A stretch of DNA of 64,000 nt from Zygnema cylindricum (GCA_037447655.1 JBBHKE010000167.1:113992-177991); one strand, 5' to 3'; counted from the stretch's first letter, positions 1 to 10,325 are shown. The notes: generated by a model from the sequence alone, not told the origin. Made by a program: numbers and translations.

Positions 1-644
1 AATCATCCTCTCCCTCTCTCTCTCTCCGCGAAAGTGTCTGAAGCGAATACGATTTACCGTAAGGAACCAGTCTGGAGGAGGTGCCGCGGACATGTATTTC
101 ACGTGTCTTTTTTTAGTGCGTGTACGAACTTTGCACGTCACCCAAAAAAAAACCATGAGGCGCGAGTTTTTAACATTTTTTGAAAGCTGTGCACTTTGTC
201 GTTGACGGATAAGCGAGTGGAGTACATTGATATAAATTTTAGTGGAGCGCTCCACTAAAATATATTTCAAACTTCTACTCGATTTCCCTGCGCTTTAACC
301 CAGGTTTGTGCATTGATGTAGTTTGTCGTCTAGCGCGTTTGGACCCAATTTCGCGTCCCTTTAGCTCATCTTCAAACTTTATATAAAATCACCTCGCGAG
401 GTGATTTTAAATATAGTTACATGAGGTGAGCGAATAGGCAGTTGCTGTTTCACGTGTCGAAAGTTTTTTACAATTTTTGAGCGCGGAGTACCAAAAAAAA
501 ACCCACTGCACGTTTCAAGCATGTGCGTGATTTTTTTCTGTGCACTTTATGTACAGGCGCCGTGGAGGAGGTCTGACCAAGGAATGCCATTTAGCATAAG
601 CGAAGTCTGTGAAAGCGCCTCTCTCTCTCTCCCTCTCCTACTAA
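1..644. repeat. Perfect mirror repeat, 308-nt arms, 28-nt spacer
   Basis: Base i equals base 645-i for every position from 1 to 308 (partners 337-644). The second arm is the first arm read backwards on the same strand, not reverse-complemented. I compared the arms block by block and found no mismatch. Only the spacer 309-336 is not mirrored. The match reaches the window edge, so it may continue upstream. The arms are ordinary mixed sequence, unlike natural H-DNA mirror repeats, which are short polypurine tracts. The right arm continues naturally into sequence homologous to other transposon copies here; the left arm does not. A software, assembly or deliberate origin is more likely than a biological one, but the structure itself is certain. 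Confidence 0.97.
384..409. repeat. Perfect 26-bp palindrome with TCGCGA core
   Basis: Two 13-base arms pair perfectly around CG at 396/397. Its mirror partner at 236-261 is also a perfect palindrome, with an AGCGCT core, as reversal requires. Related transposon copies keep a near-palindrome at the same place (around 51,480-51,500) and TCGCGAGGTGATTTT at about 52,730 and 53,815, so this one is probably an ancestral element feature. Confidence 0.85.
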
Positions 645-869
645 CGCGTCTATCTCACAATTTCAACAATGAAAAAAGGCAAGAAAGGTATTAAATGAAA
701 GATTTATAAAAAATATTTATTTTGGCAGTCTTTTAGCTTATTTTGATAGCTAGTAGAGTGAGAACGGAGGAAAAACAAAAATCGAGAAACCACGGCGAAA
801 TGTTTTGGAATTAATGATGTCGACGCTATCATAAGTACGCGTGACGTCAAAATGTCACAAACCATAAAC

Positions 870-1325
870 CATATTTCAAAAGTAGGCGTTTCTATCATAG
901 GCCTTTTGTCGGCTCTTTTATCATAAGTTGTGTTATGGGCTTTTCATGTGAACTTCTTAAATCGCTATTTTGATCAGCGACCGTTTGATCATTGAAATCT
1001 GACGATAGTCCTATTGCAAGTTCTGTTATGGGCTTTTCATGTGATCTTCTTAGATTGCTACTTTGGTCAGCGATTGTCTGATTGTCCAAATCTGACAGTT
1101 TAAATACAAAAAACCTCAAAACTCACAGAAAAATAATTTTTTGTCCGAATGTTTTTCAAAATTTAGACATGACTTTTTAATTCTCTATCGATCGATGTGC
1201 AGCTCAACCCTGTTACTATTTTTTTCATTTTGCGACCAATACAATATGGGTCTTAAGGTCATATTGTACGAGTTGCGTATAATAGGCATACTGTATGGGC
1301 GTGTTTCACCTACTTTTGAACTATG
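870..1325 (-). mobile_element. hAT-like non-autonomous element, copy 1
   Basis: Terminal inverted repeats run from CATATTTCAAAAGTAGG to CCTACTTTTGAACTATG. It is flanked by an imperfect 8-bp target duplication, CCATAAAC (862-869) and CCCTAAAC (1,326-1,333). An 8-bp duplication fits the hAT superfamily. It is a reverse-complement relative of the copy at 1,698-2,990; long blocks such as the GGGCTTTTCATGTGA region match. No transposase is encoded. Confidence 0.72.
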
Positions 1326-1697
1326 CCCTAAACATCTACAATGTCATAAGTAGCTACACGTCTACAACCGTCTCTATTTTGTAAACGTCATCAATTGTCA
1401 CGAGTTTTGTACTCGTCTACAATCATCACAATTTACACCCACGTCTACATCCGTCACAATCTAAAGTTACGATTTCATTTCTTTACATACGAATGCTATG
1501 AAAGCTGTGTGGAGAATCTTTGCTAAAAAACAAAGTAACAAGACGAAGTTTCAGTTACATGCGAAATTACCCTAAATGGTGTACAACTTCAAAATCCGTA
1601 CGGATGTCCCGTTTTAGACTGGATTTTTTACCGTATGTCATAAGTGTTACGGCAGAAACGACAAAGCATCTTCGAATTGCGGAGTTTTGCTTTGGAG

Positions 1698-2990
1698 CAT
1701 AGTTCAAAAGTAGGTGAAAGTAGGCCCATACAATATGCCTATTGTATGCAAAACATACAACATGCCCTTAAGACCCATATTGTATTGGTCGCAAAATGAA
1801 AAAAAATAGTAACAGGGTTGAGTTGCACATCGATAGATATAGAATTAGGCTGCGGCCCCATGTGGCTAAGTTCGGGTTTTTTTCTGTCGTTTTCCTTTAT
1901 AACTTAGCGCCGTACTGCCTAAGTTGCGACCGTACGAAGAAATTGCAAATTTGTAAAGTACAATTTGCGTCATTCTTGAACTTAGGATGTACGAAATTTT
2001 GTCGTCTTGCGGTTTTTCGACCCACTGTCACGTCATTTTCAAGCTTATCATAAAACACATCGGCACTGTGTTTTAAGCTAAGCAAATCCGTCTACACCAA
2101 TCTGAAAATATATTCCCACGTGTGAAAAGATTTTAGAAGTTTTGACGACGAAAAAAAGTACAGGGTTTGTTTGTTTTTGTCGGCTTGCATGTTGTACGGT
2201 TTTTTTTTGCAGGGGTCTCGACGCTGCAGTGTCATTTCACGCAAAGTTGAAAAGTCTGCGAACGTGAAAAATCTGCGAAGTAATGGCGGCCGGACGGGAG
2301 AGGTTTACGTCAAGGCATTTTGCACAGCCACGGGTGCAAGGCTGTACGTCAACGATGTCTCGCAAAGACATGCGACATACCAAATCCGCAAATCGTTTCA
2401 AAAATTACGATGTGTCTTGCGACGCTTCAAAAAGTTTCAAGAAAATATGGTGCGTCATCACAAATTGTACACGGTGACACCCGTCACGGGCGTTGTCGAC
2501 GTATACAATTGTCACAAACTTAAGTAACAATTTCGAATGAACACATAGAGACACTTGAAATCCGGGTCCGCCGGATCCGCGCTAAAATACAAAGTAAGTA
2601 CGCTAAGTTACAACTACATGGGGCCGCAGCCTTAAACGTCATCTCTACATTTTGAAAAACATTCGGACAAAAAAATTAATTTCTATGAGTTTTGAGGTAT
2701 TTTTTATTTAAACCATCAGATTCGAACGATCGGACGGTCGCAGATCAAAGTAGCGATCTAAGAAGATCACATGAAAAGCCCATAACACAACTCATCCTAC
2801 GCTATGTCAGTTCGCTGAAAATTTCGTCCAGCGGCGTGCGCTTACTATGATCATACGTCAGATTCGTACGTTCGTACAAAAGTGTGCACAAACGCACACA
2901 CATACAGAGTGCCTACTCTGCGCGAGTTTTGTGCCAAGTTTTGTGCGCCTACCAGAGGCCTACCATAAAAACGCCTACTTTTGAACTATG
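1698..2990 (+). mobile_element. hAT-like non-autonomous element, copy 2
   Basis: It starts CATAGTTCAAAAGTAGG and ends CCTACTTTTGAACTATG, with a perfect 8-bp duplication CTTTGGAG at 1,690-1,697 and 2,991-2,998. A TTA-target element at 1,848-2,631 splits it. Without that insert the length is about 500 bp, similar to copy 1. The two copies lie head to head and could form a long hairpin. Confidence 0.8.
1848..2631 (+). mobile_element. TTA-target (PIF/Harbinger-like) MITE inside the hAT copy
   Basis: The termini are GGCTGCGGCCCCATGT and ACATGGGGCCGCAGCC, a perfect 16-bp inverted pair, flanked by TTA at 1,845-1,847 and 2,632-2,634. Removing it rejoins the hAT-like arm, which matches copy 1 at the junction. 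The interior resembles the element at 51,272-53,058. No credible gene is present. Confidence 0.85.
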
Positions 2991-3079
2991 CTTTGGAGCG
3001 TCGTGTCACGAAATTTCCATTATTCAATCCGTACACTATCCAAAAGATTCGGAATAAAAAATACAGTTGATGTTGCGAT

Positions 3080-3412
3080 TACTTCGCGCATGTGCGAACA
3101 AAAAACATCAACGGTCAAGGTTTACGCCAGAAACCCTAGGAGAATCTCGAGAGATTCTCCAGGGTGAAGATCGTTTTTCAAAAAACTAAAATGAATGTAC
3201 GGCACAGCAGAAAACGTACTATATTTAGTACAGTACATGTTTGTAATTTACAGTACTTCCGCCGATTGAATATCGGCCGTACATGCCGAAGTGTTTTCGA
3301 AAGCGCGCGCGACCGTTAACTTTTAGCGCAGCGATGCCGGCGAGACTTTTTTAACTTTTAGCGGAAAGTTGTCGGCGGGACCCCGCACCTTTTAACTTTT
3401 AAGCTCCCGACA
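3080..3412 (+). repeat. Dispersed repeat R, copy 1
   Basis: This is homologous, as reverse complement, to 18,793-19,310. Shared landmarks are CATCAACGGTCAAGG, a GAGAATCT hairpin, the CTTCCGCC...TTGAATNTYGGCCGTA block and CCGTTAACTTTTAG. Termini and class are not resolved. Confidence 0.65.
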
Positions 3413-3544
3413 ATATCTTCCAATGGAGATTCTGTCTTTCGCTGTAGGTTGTTGTGTGCGGAGAGTGTACAAAATGCGTACTTTTAAATTCGTAACGTTC
3501 ACAGATCTAGTTACAAGAGTGTCTAGCTCTGATTGGTTTAGAAA

Positions 3545-3790
3545 TTCAAAAATCGTACGCATGTCACGTCTTGGACACTTGCGCATTTGGATTCCAGTGG
3601 AGAAACTTTCCAGAATGTCGCGATGAAATTCCGTACAGTCGTGGATTTTTTTCCCGTTTGTCATGTGTGTTACGGCCAAAACGACAAAGAAATCTTCCGA
3701 TTTGCCGGCCTTTATTTTAGAGCGTCGTGTCACGAACTTTCCCTTATTATCCGTACATTATTCGAAAGATTCGGCATAATTAACTGTTAC
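3545..3790 (+). repeat. Dispersed repeat, related to 1,573-1,697 plus 2,991-3,070
   Basis: Blocks such as AACGACAAAG and GAGCGTCGTGTCACGAA recur here and in the sequence that hosts the hAT-like element at 1,698-2,990. That supports the 8-bp duplication there, because the host sequence reads through when the insert is ignored. No coding capacity is convincing. Confidence 0.55.
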
Positions 3791-4715
3791 ATGCAATGCT
3801 GTCATTGGTGCGACGGCACGAAGACAAAAAAAAGATGGATGAACAAATTGAATCCTATTGGCTCCATTAAAAGGAGCATTCGACCGTACAAACAATCTTG
3901 ACTGCCATACAGTACGGAGGTTGTACAAATGCTCTCATGGGCGATCGACAATTCGCATCGCGTTTCACATTTTTCAGAGCTTCCGCGCCACCGCTTCCCG
4001 CCCTCTCCCTCGCCTCCACTTCCTTCACGCGATTTCTCTCCCTTTACTTCCCTTTCTTTCTCCTTCTCTCTCTCACTCTCCCCACGTCTCTCCCTCCCTC
4101 CCTCCCTCCCTCCCTCTCTATCTCTCAATTCAATCCAAATTTTGCCCGGGACTAAAATGAATGCTAGAGATGGCCACGGAGGTTCCTTAGCGATGAGGTA
4201 AAAATGGGAGGAAGAGGGGAAAATGTAAAAATGATAAGGAGAGAGAGGGGAAAGAAGAACCGGAGAGACAAGAAAAGCATGTGAGAGAGGGGAGGGGTAG
4301 AAGAGAGAGAAGGCGATGGTGGGGAAGATGTAAAGAAAATGTGAGATAAGATGCCTAAAGTTAGGAAGAGAGAAAGGGGAGATGGAAAGAATAAAATTAA
4401 GGGAAAAAATGGGTGTTTGTTGTTTTCGACATTGTATAAGTTGTCAAGTGACTTAATTCGATAACTTTCTTCTCTCTCTCTCTCTCTTTCTCTCTCCCCC
4501 CCTACCTTTCTGTCTCTCTCACAGGTGGCCGTTCGCACTCTCCCTCTCTCTCTTCGTTTTTTTTTCTCTCTCTCTTCCTTTGCCAGTGGAGCTTCAGTTT
4601 ACGTCAAACCCTCGGAGGCTGGTGAGAGAAATTTCCAGGAAGTTTCCCAGCTATATACTTCCATTCTCCTCCACCAACATTATTCGATTTGCGCTCGTTT
4701 TTCCGCATTGATAAT
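3791..4715. other. Intergenic, CT/GA-rich
   Basis: The stretch is dominated by simple sequence: CCCT runs near 4,093-4,117, GA-rich 4,195-4,400 and CT-rich 4,460-4,585. Long open frames here are low-complexity and I do not treat them as genes. A signal-peptide exon for the LRR gene could lie near 4,525-4,620, but I cannot show it. Confidence 0.5.
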
Positions 4716-4930
4716 TGTTAAGATTCGTAGAATCGGAGGATAGAATGGACGATCCCAATAAAGGGAATAATGAGCCAGCAAGGATTTGAACTTGGGACCT
4801 TTCACTTAAGCTGTGAATGCACTAACCACTAGCTCATATGTTAAGACTGGCGGGTCCAATTTTGTAAGCTTTTAGTGTGGATGTTACCACAAATCCGGTT
4901 ATCGATCGGCACGTTTCACGTACGTCAACA
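4716..4930 (-). mobile_element. Solo-LTR-like element with tRNA-like core, copy 1
   Basis: It begins TGTTAAGATTC and ends GTCAACA, between near-identical 5-mers ATAAT (4,711-4,715) and ATTAT (4,931-4,935). On the minus strand it carries a tRNA-like segment (about 4,838 down to 4,772) with an A-box-like TGGTTAGTGC, a TTCAC/GTGAA anticodon-type stem around AGCTTAA, and B box GTTCAAATCC. TG...CA ends with a 5-bp duplication are LTR-like. A tRNA-derived SINE is the alternative, but about 100 bases precede the tRNA part, which is unusual for a SINE. Confidence 0.65.
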
Positions 4931-5007
4931 ATTATTAGATATCGTTACTCTATTTTCTCCGATTTTTTGTTTGAAGTTTTCTAACTAATTTTTTGTTTTT
5001 TTCTCAG

Positions 5008-5137
5008 GGGTTCTCCAAAGCGTGAAAAGTTCTTTCCATGCTCTGGACCCAATTTTTTTCTCTTCGTGGAAGAATCTCAACCCTTGTGACACGTGGCTTG
5101 GTCTGCAATGCGACAAAGATGGGAACGTTATTTCTTT
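5008..5137 (+). CDS. LRR gene: N-terminal cap exon
   Basis: The acceptor is TTTTCTCAG and the donor GTAAG. It reads LQSVKSSF..LDP, then FSSWKNLNPCDTWLGLQCD, then GNVIS. The paired cysteines and SW..NPC pattern are the LRRNT cap that precedes the repeats in plant receptor kinases. The upstream signal-peptide exon is not identified. Confidence 0.85.
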
Positions 5138-5572
5138 GTAAGTTGGGAAAATGCTCTCTTTTCCAAATTTAATGTGGTTTTTTAATGAAAGATTAGTATT
5201 CTGAATTCTGGTCTAAACTAAACTACTAAACTAGTCCCAACCAATGTTGGTACAAGTTTTATGAAATCAATGCATTCGCACATTCGCGTATTAACCATGC
5301 TTTATCTATATTTCTTTAGGCATCTTGGATTGATTTTTGTTTTTATATATTTTGATTTATTTTGTTATGACACTAATGGTGGTGTTACGAGTAACTCAAA
5401 CCTTTTCCCTCTCTATATTAACCTCCATGTATTTCTATTTGCCATGCTTTGCATCAAAAGTGATCTTCTTTTTTGAAGTGTTGTAATGATTTTGTTTCTA
5501 ATAGTTTATGGCATTCCAGTTTATGCTTAATTTGGATGGGTTTATTCTCTTTTTTCGATTTTTCGTGAACAG

Positions 5573-6051
5573 AATCCTTTCGACCACGGCGGTGAAATAT
5601 GGAAACTTTTCTTTCAAGGAGACTATCGACGAAACATTGTACTTGAAGTACTTTGATGGAACCTTCTTTGACGGAGTCATCATTCCAAATATAACAAAAC
5701 TAACTTCATTGAAGTATTTGTAAGTTCTTACCATCGTTTTTTTTTTTTTTTTTTTTTAATGCCCAGTTGTTTTGTGGCAACCTTTTATTTGCACTTTTTG
5801 TGTGTTAGCAAATCATGGAAAGTTACTGCCTTTAGCTATAACGCCATATCAAACTTGGTCTTTTGAAATTGCGAGATTGATTATTAAATTCTTTTTATTT
5901 CTGTGTCTTAAAGGTTTAAATTTCTTGTTTTTTATTATTGTTCTCAATCTTTTTTTTTTTTTCATTTTTCCATTTTCAGGATTATATCTAATCTAGGCCT
6001 TACCGGAAAAATTCCAAACGCAATTGGAAAGCTATAAAATCTAGTAATTCT
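5573..6051 (+). pseudogene. LRR gene: first exon pair, second exon with stop
   Basis: Exon 5573-5719 (147 nt) ends PNITKLTSLKY; exon 5980-6051 (72 nt) reads NLGLTGKIPNAIGKL then TAA at 6035-6037, where the sister exon at 6794 has CAA (Gln). One C-to-T change explains it. Both exons have canonical AG and GTAAG borders. Confidence 0.85.
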
Positions 6052-6443
6052 GTAAGTCTTTTTTTGGCTTCTTTTCCTTATTTAATTTACTGTAAACGGG
6101 ATCCAAACTATTTTCCCAGCTTATGATATCCACTCCCTCTCCCTCTCTCTCTCTCCCTCTCCCTCTTTTTCTCCCCCCTCCCTCCCTCTCCCTCTCTCTC
6201 AGGAAATGTCGGTACGCAATTTTAACAACATAAATGTGTCCACCTTTAATTTTTAAAGTCCAGTCATTAGAAAGAGAGTTTGTAAAAAATAAGATTACTG
6301 GATAACAAAATCAATTGATTAAAATTGAGTTAGAGAGATTGAGAGATTGAAGAGAGAATGAATGATAGAGAGATTGGAAGTGAAAGAGAGAGATTTGGAG
6401 ATCGAGGGCTAGAGGGATTTGAGAGGGAGAGAGAAAGAGAGAT

Positions 6444-6865
6444 ATCGACCAAGACATGTACTTGAAGTACTCAGATGGAACCTTCTTAGAAGGAATCATC
6501 ACTCCAAATATATCAAACCTAACTCATTTGAAGTATTTGTAATTTTTTATCATTTTCCTTTTTTTTTTTTTTTTAGTATTGCACAGTTGTTGAGTGGCAA
6601 CCATTTTTTTTGATCTTTTTGTGTATTAGCAAATCATGGAAAGCTATTGCCTTTAGCTATAACGCCATATCAAACTTGGTCTTTTGAAATTGCGAGATTG
6701 ATTATTATATTCTATTTACTTTTATGTCTAAGGTTTAATTTTCTGTTTTTTTTATTGTTCTCATTCATTATTTTCATCATTTTCTATTTTCAGAATTATT
6801 TCTAATCTAGGAATTACTGGAGAGATACCAAAAGAAATTGGAAAGTTACAAAATCTAGTTATTCT
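6444..6865 (+). pseudogene. LRR gene: duplicated exon pair
   Basis: 6444-6538 repeats the 3' two-thirds of exon 5573-5719, but its 5' part is replaced by a GA-rich run with no acceptor. 6794-6865 repeats exon 5980-6051 without the stop. Flanking intron sequence is also duplicated (near 6,198-6,340 and 7,440-7,600), so this is a tandem segmental duplication. Confidence 0.8.
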
Positions 6866-6955
6866 GTAAGTCTTTTTCTGGCTTCTTTTCCTTATTCGAT
6901 TGACTGTAAACGAGGATCCAAACTATTTTTATAGAGTATGTTGTCCTCTCCCTCT

Positions 6956-7425
6956 TCCTCTCTCTCTCTCTCCTTATTGAATGTGACGACATAAGAGGCC
7001 GAAAGAGCTAATAGGACAAGATAGCTTGGAGAGGCCAAAAGAAAGAAAAGTCCAAGAGAGAGAGAGACAAGAGTGTAACGACAAAACAAGGTGACAAGTG
7101 AGAGGTTTTGTCGTTTGAGTGTCTTTTGATTAGATGATATAAAATGAGACACACGGGAGTTTTATAGTAAGACAAAAAGAAAGGGTAGCCGAAAAGGCTC
7201 TAGAAGGTACAACTAAACAGGTGAAACCTAGGAAGGTACATCTAGGTATGCTAAAAGGAATCTAAGTCTAAGAAGATTCCTACGTAAGAATAATCAACAC
7301 TAACAAAGGTATGTACATTCCACTAAGTAAAGTACAAAATCACTAAACCGTAGTACAAGACTATAAATTAGTGTAGAACCTAATAAATACTAAAAGATGC
7401 TTTAAGTGAATTCCAACACCCCTCT
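6956..7425 (+). repeat. Dispersed repeat Q, copy 1 (intronic)
   Basis: It is homologous along its length to 10,785-11,278 continued at 12,409-12,450. Shared strings include GAAAAGGCTCTA, GGTATGTACA and CACTAAGTAAAGTAC. Both copies sit next to CT-rich tracts inside introns of the LRR gene. Class unknown; ends resemble TGT...ACA. Confidence 0.7.
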
Positions 7426-8061
7426 CCCTCCCTCTCCCTGCTCCTCCCTACTCCCTTTCTCTCAGGAAACGTCGGTCCGCAATTTGAACACCTTAAATGT
7501 GACCGCCTTCATTTATATTCTCCAGTCAACAGCCAAATAAAATAGCCTTTGTATAGAATAAAATTACTGGATAACAAAATCAATCTAACAAAGTTGAGAT
7601 AGAAAGACTGAGAGATAAAGAGATCAAGAGATTGAGCGAGAGTGAGAGATTGAGAGAGTGAGAGATTTGGAGATCGAGGGCTAGAGGGATTGAGAGATTG
7701 AGAGATTGAAAGTGAGAGAGTGAGAGATTGAGAGGTGGAAAGGAAAACCGAAAAATATACACGCTGAAAAAATTTAAGAAGTACTGTAACTTGTTTATGA
7801 AAACCGAAAAATCTACATTTTGGAAAAATCCCCAAAGTAGCTTTAAACAATAGTCCGGGTAGTGTACCAAATTCGGAGAATTTTTAACCCTTTTTCAGAC
7901 GATTGTCTTACCCTAGTTTAAGTAGCAGATGCACGTAATTTTATGGTTTCAATATTTTCTCAATTGTTGAGGTTTAATGGATTTGTCTTTTGGGAAAATG
8001 CTAATCTTTTAACGATGATTGTACAACCATAATTGGGTTTTTATCTTTAAAATTTTTGTAG

Positions 8062-8133
8062 GGATTTGAGCAACAACAAACTTCTCGGACACCTACCTTC
8101 CAGTCTTGGAACTCTTTTAAAATTGGAGTATTT
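8062..8133 (+). CDS. LRR gene: repeat exon
   Basis: 72 nt, phase 2 at both ends, reading DLSNNKLLGHLPSSLG then LLKLEY. This is a canonical plant LRR (LxGxLPxxLGxLxxLxxL) with intact TTGTAG acceptor and GTAAGT donor. Confidence 0.88.
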
Positions 8134-8618
8134 GTAAGTTTAACTAATAAACTAATGAACTATAAAAATATTTATAAACTTATAGACTATAAAAATATTT
8201 TTAACAGCATGATAGAGCCTTTAAATTCTAATATGAAGCATATTTGACCTTATCGCAAACATGTGTTGCATCTGTAAATTTTAATTCGTTTAATTTTTTT
8301 TTGTTTTTTTTTTCAATTGTATAAATAGGTTTCCATACTCATGGTCATGTGGCTTACTTCCATAACCTTTTATTTTGAAAGCATCATACATTGCATATTG
8401 TAAAAAACATACAAAATTAGAAAAAGTTGTGTCAGGAGCATCAGACGTTTTCACTTCGATTTTTTATAATTATCTTAAAATTGTATTGAAACCTATTGAG
8501 AACAAAAAAACAAATTGAATTTTCATCCTCTCAAAATCCACGGGTTTCGGAAAATCGTTACTTCTAGAGCGCGTAAATCAATTAAAAATAAGCTCATAAA
8601 AGGTAATGTCAATTTCAC

Positions 8619-8621
<3 letters not shown>

Positions 8622-8697
<76 letters not shown>
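8622..8697. repeat. (TA)n microsatellite
   Basis: An uninterrupted TA run of about 75 bases within an LRR-gene intron. Translations of it (YIYI) are meaningless. Confidence 0.95.
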
Positions 8698-8699
<2 letters not shown>

Positions 8700-8911
8700 A
8701 TCCCCGGGATTTCTAATATAAAACAACAAGATTCAAAAATCTCATTTCAAATACATTTTGCTTGTTAACATCACGGATGTTGTTTCGAGAGATTTCCATA
8801 GTTTCAATTGACAAATCTTTACCTTTTAATTTTCTTTTAAAAATAACTTGAATAGGTAAATTCTTGACTTGGGAATAACTTTGATATGATATCATTATTT
8901 CTTTTTTATAG

Positions 8912-9016
8912 GAATCTCGGATTAAATCGGAAGGTGGATTATGTTTCGAATGAGCCTTTGGTGTTGAATGGAAGCATACTCGATGGGATTGGAAATTTAA
9001 CTTCATTGCAATATTT
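8912..9016 (+). CDS. LRR gene: longer repeat exon
   Basis: 105 nt (35 codons), phase 2 at both ends. It begins NLGLNRKVDYVSNEP and ends DGIGNLTSLQY. The extra eleven residues make an irregular LRR or island-like insertion. Acceptor TTTATAG, donor GTAAGT. Confidence 0.82.
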
Positions 9017-9899
9017 GTAAGTGGTTTACTGTCAACTTTCTCTACATGCATACTATCATGTCATTATTTGTATTAGTCTTCTAAAACATTTTTTTGGGAT
9101 CCTATCATATTTTTCAAGAGTTTTATCGCCGTTCTCTACATATGCCAGTAAAGGCCAAAACAAGGGAAAAAAACTATAAAACAAGGAAAAAATAAAGTTC
9201 TAGACTCACAATTTAGCGTGTGTGGGACTTAAAAGAAAAAGAAGATGTTAGTTTAGACATCAAAAGTAGAGTTCAATAGTATATCATTAGCATAAACTGT
9301 TCTTCCTAAAGCTACACTATTCAAATATTAAGACATCCATTATTTGTTGCAAGTTACTTTTTGGAAAACCATTGATTTTTTCTTGAATCTAAACAATTTC
9401 ATGGACAATGTTAACAAACAAAATTACTAAATTAATGACTTTTGTCCATCTATTCAACTTCAAAAACTTCGAAAAAACTCCACAATCAAAGTTTTTCCTT
9501 TCAAAATGTTCATTCATCTAGAGCTCCATGTATTTACTGCCCTTGTTTAGTAATCTAAAATTGTATAAAAATATTGTGTATATCTACAATATGTATAATA
9601 TGTAAAATATATCGTATGTATAATATGTACAATGTGTCTATGTCTAAATGTATGAATAATATGTATATGTCTAAATATATAGTTTGGAAATCTCTTGTTT
9701 AAAAAATAAGGTGTAAAACTTGATGCCACAAAGAAAAACTACTTTTGGATACGAACAACTTTTGGGATTCTCGCACTGAAATTAAGATAACCAATAGTTA
9801 ATTTCTCCAATCCGCATTTCTGTTTTTTAAACTTATATAATTTATCCAATTTGATGAGTTCTATTACTTTGTTTCGTTTACCCCCTCGAAATGCGGCAG

Positions 9900-9971
9900 G
9901 GACTTGAGCATTCGTGACTTCAGTGGAAAGGTCCCGGCAAGCCTCAAAAAGCTGAAGAAACTAAGAATCTT
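9900..9971 (+). CDS. LRR gene: repeat exon
   Basis: 72 nt: DLSIRDFSGKVPASLKKL then KKLRI. Acceptor GCGGCAG and donor GTAAGT are intact. Confidence 0.87.
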
Positions 9972-10248
9972 GTAAGTTTTTTTTTTTTTAAGCTAACTTT
10001 GATTTTTTTTTCTTGTGTTTTTACGACGTCAATTGATTTTACAGAAAGCTGAGTTCAAGACTGTCTGTACGGCCAATAATGCTAAAATTTTGTGATTGGC
10101 CAGTAATGGTACGGAAAATTTTGATTTTAGAGTAGTGAGAGGATGGTTTTATGAATCCCAAGACAGGAAGGGCCAATAATCGTAAAAGGACATTGTACGG
10201 AAAGTGAAGGTAGAAAAGAAACAGAACGACTACATGAACAAAAAACTA

Positions 10249-10325
10249 CACCGTGTACGGCTATTAGTGTTAATGTTAAATAACATTAACAAAATTAACA
10301 TTAGCACTAATAAGGATACATGGTA
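10249..10325. mobile_element. 77-bp minimal TA-target MITE
   Basis: It is bounded by TA, starts CACCGTGTACGGCTATTAGT and ends with its inverted counterpart (ACTAATAAGGATACATGGTA). Only the terminal repeats and a few central bases remain, giving a near-perfect hairpin. It belongs to the family at 32,365 and 54,288. Confidence 0.75.

Larger units (their letters stand above)
312..1572 (-). mobile_element. TTA-target (PIF/Harbinger-like) MITE, left end lost
   Basis: From about 312 rightwards this aligns with the elements at 51,272-53,058, 52,024-52,971 (reverse), 53,090-54,060 (reverse) and 1,848-2,631. Shared blocks include the TTGACCC region, the TCGCGA palindrome, a CT-rich stretch, GGTATTAAATGAAA, and a series of TCTACAACCGTC-like motifs. 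The right end is near 1,572 (ATTACCC followed by TAA). A hAT-like element interrupts it at 870-1,325. The expected 150 or so bases of left end are missing: the mirror arm stands there instead. No coding capacity is visible. Confidence 0.7.

Noticed and set aside
236-409. Two palindromes as paired operator sites
   Set aside because: The left one exists only because the arm is a mirror copy, so they are not independent evidence of regulation.
3802-4540. Long Ser/Pro/Arg-rich open frames on both strands
   Set aside because: They are translations of CT/GA simple sequence, with no domain or splice support.
4772-4838. Functional tRNA gene
   Set aside because: The T-arm and anticodon arm are recognisable but the acceptor stem does not pair, and the sequence is inside a dispersed element. 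The copy at 13,256-13,325 is rejected for the same reason.
6892-7870. Minus-strand Ser/Leu-rich frames
   Set aside because: They are products of GA-rich intron repeats (GAGAGATTGAGAG) of the LRR gene.
8515-8729. YIYIYI open frames
   Set aside because: They are translation of a TA microsatellite; the same holds for 57,629-58,026 and 58,473-59,101.
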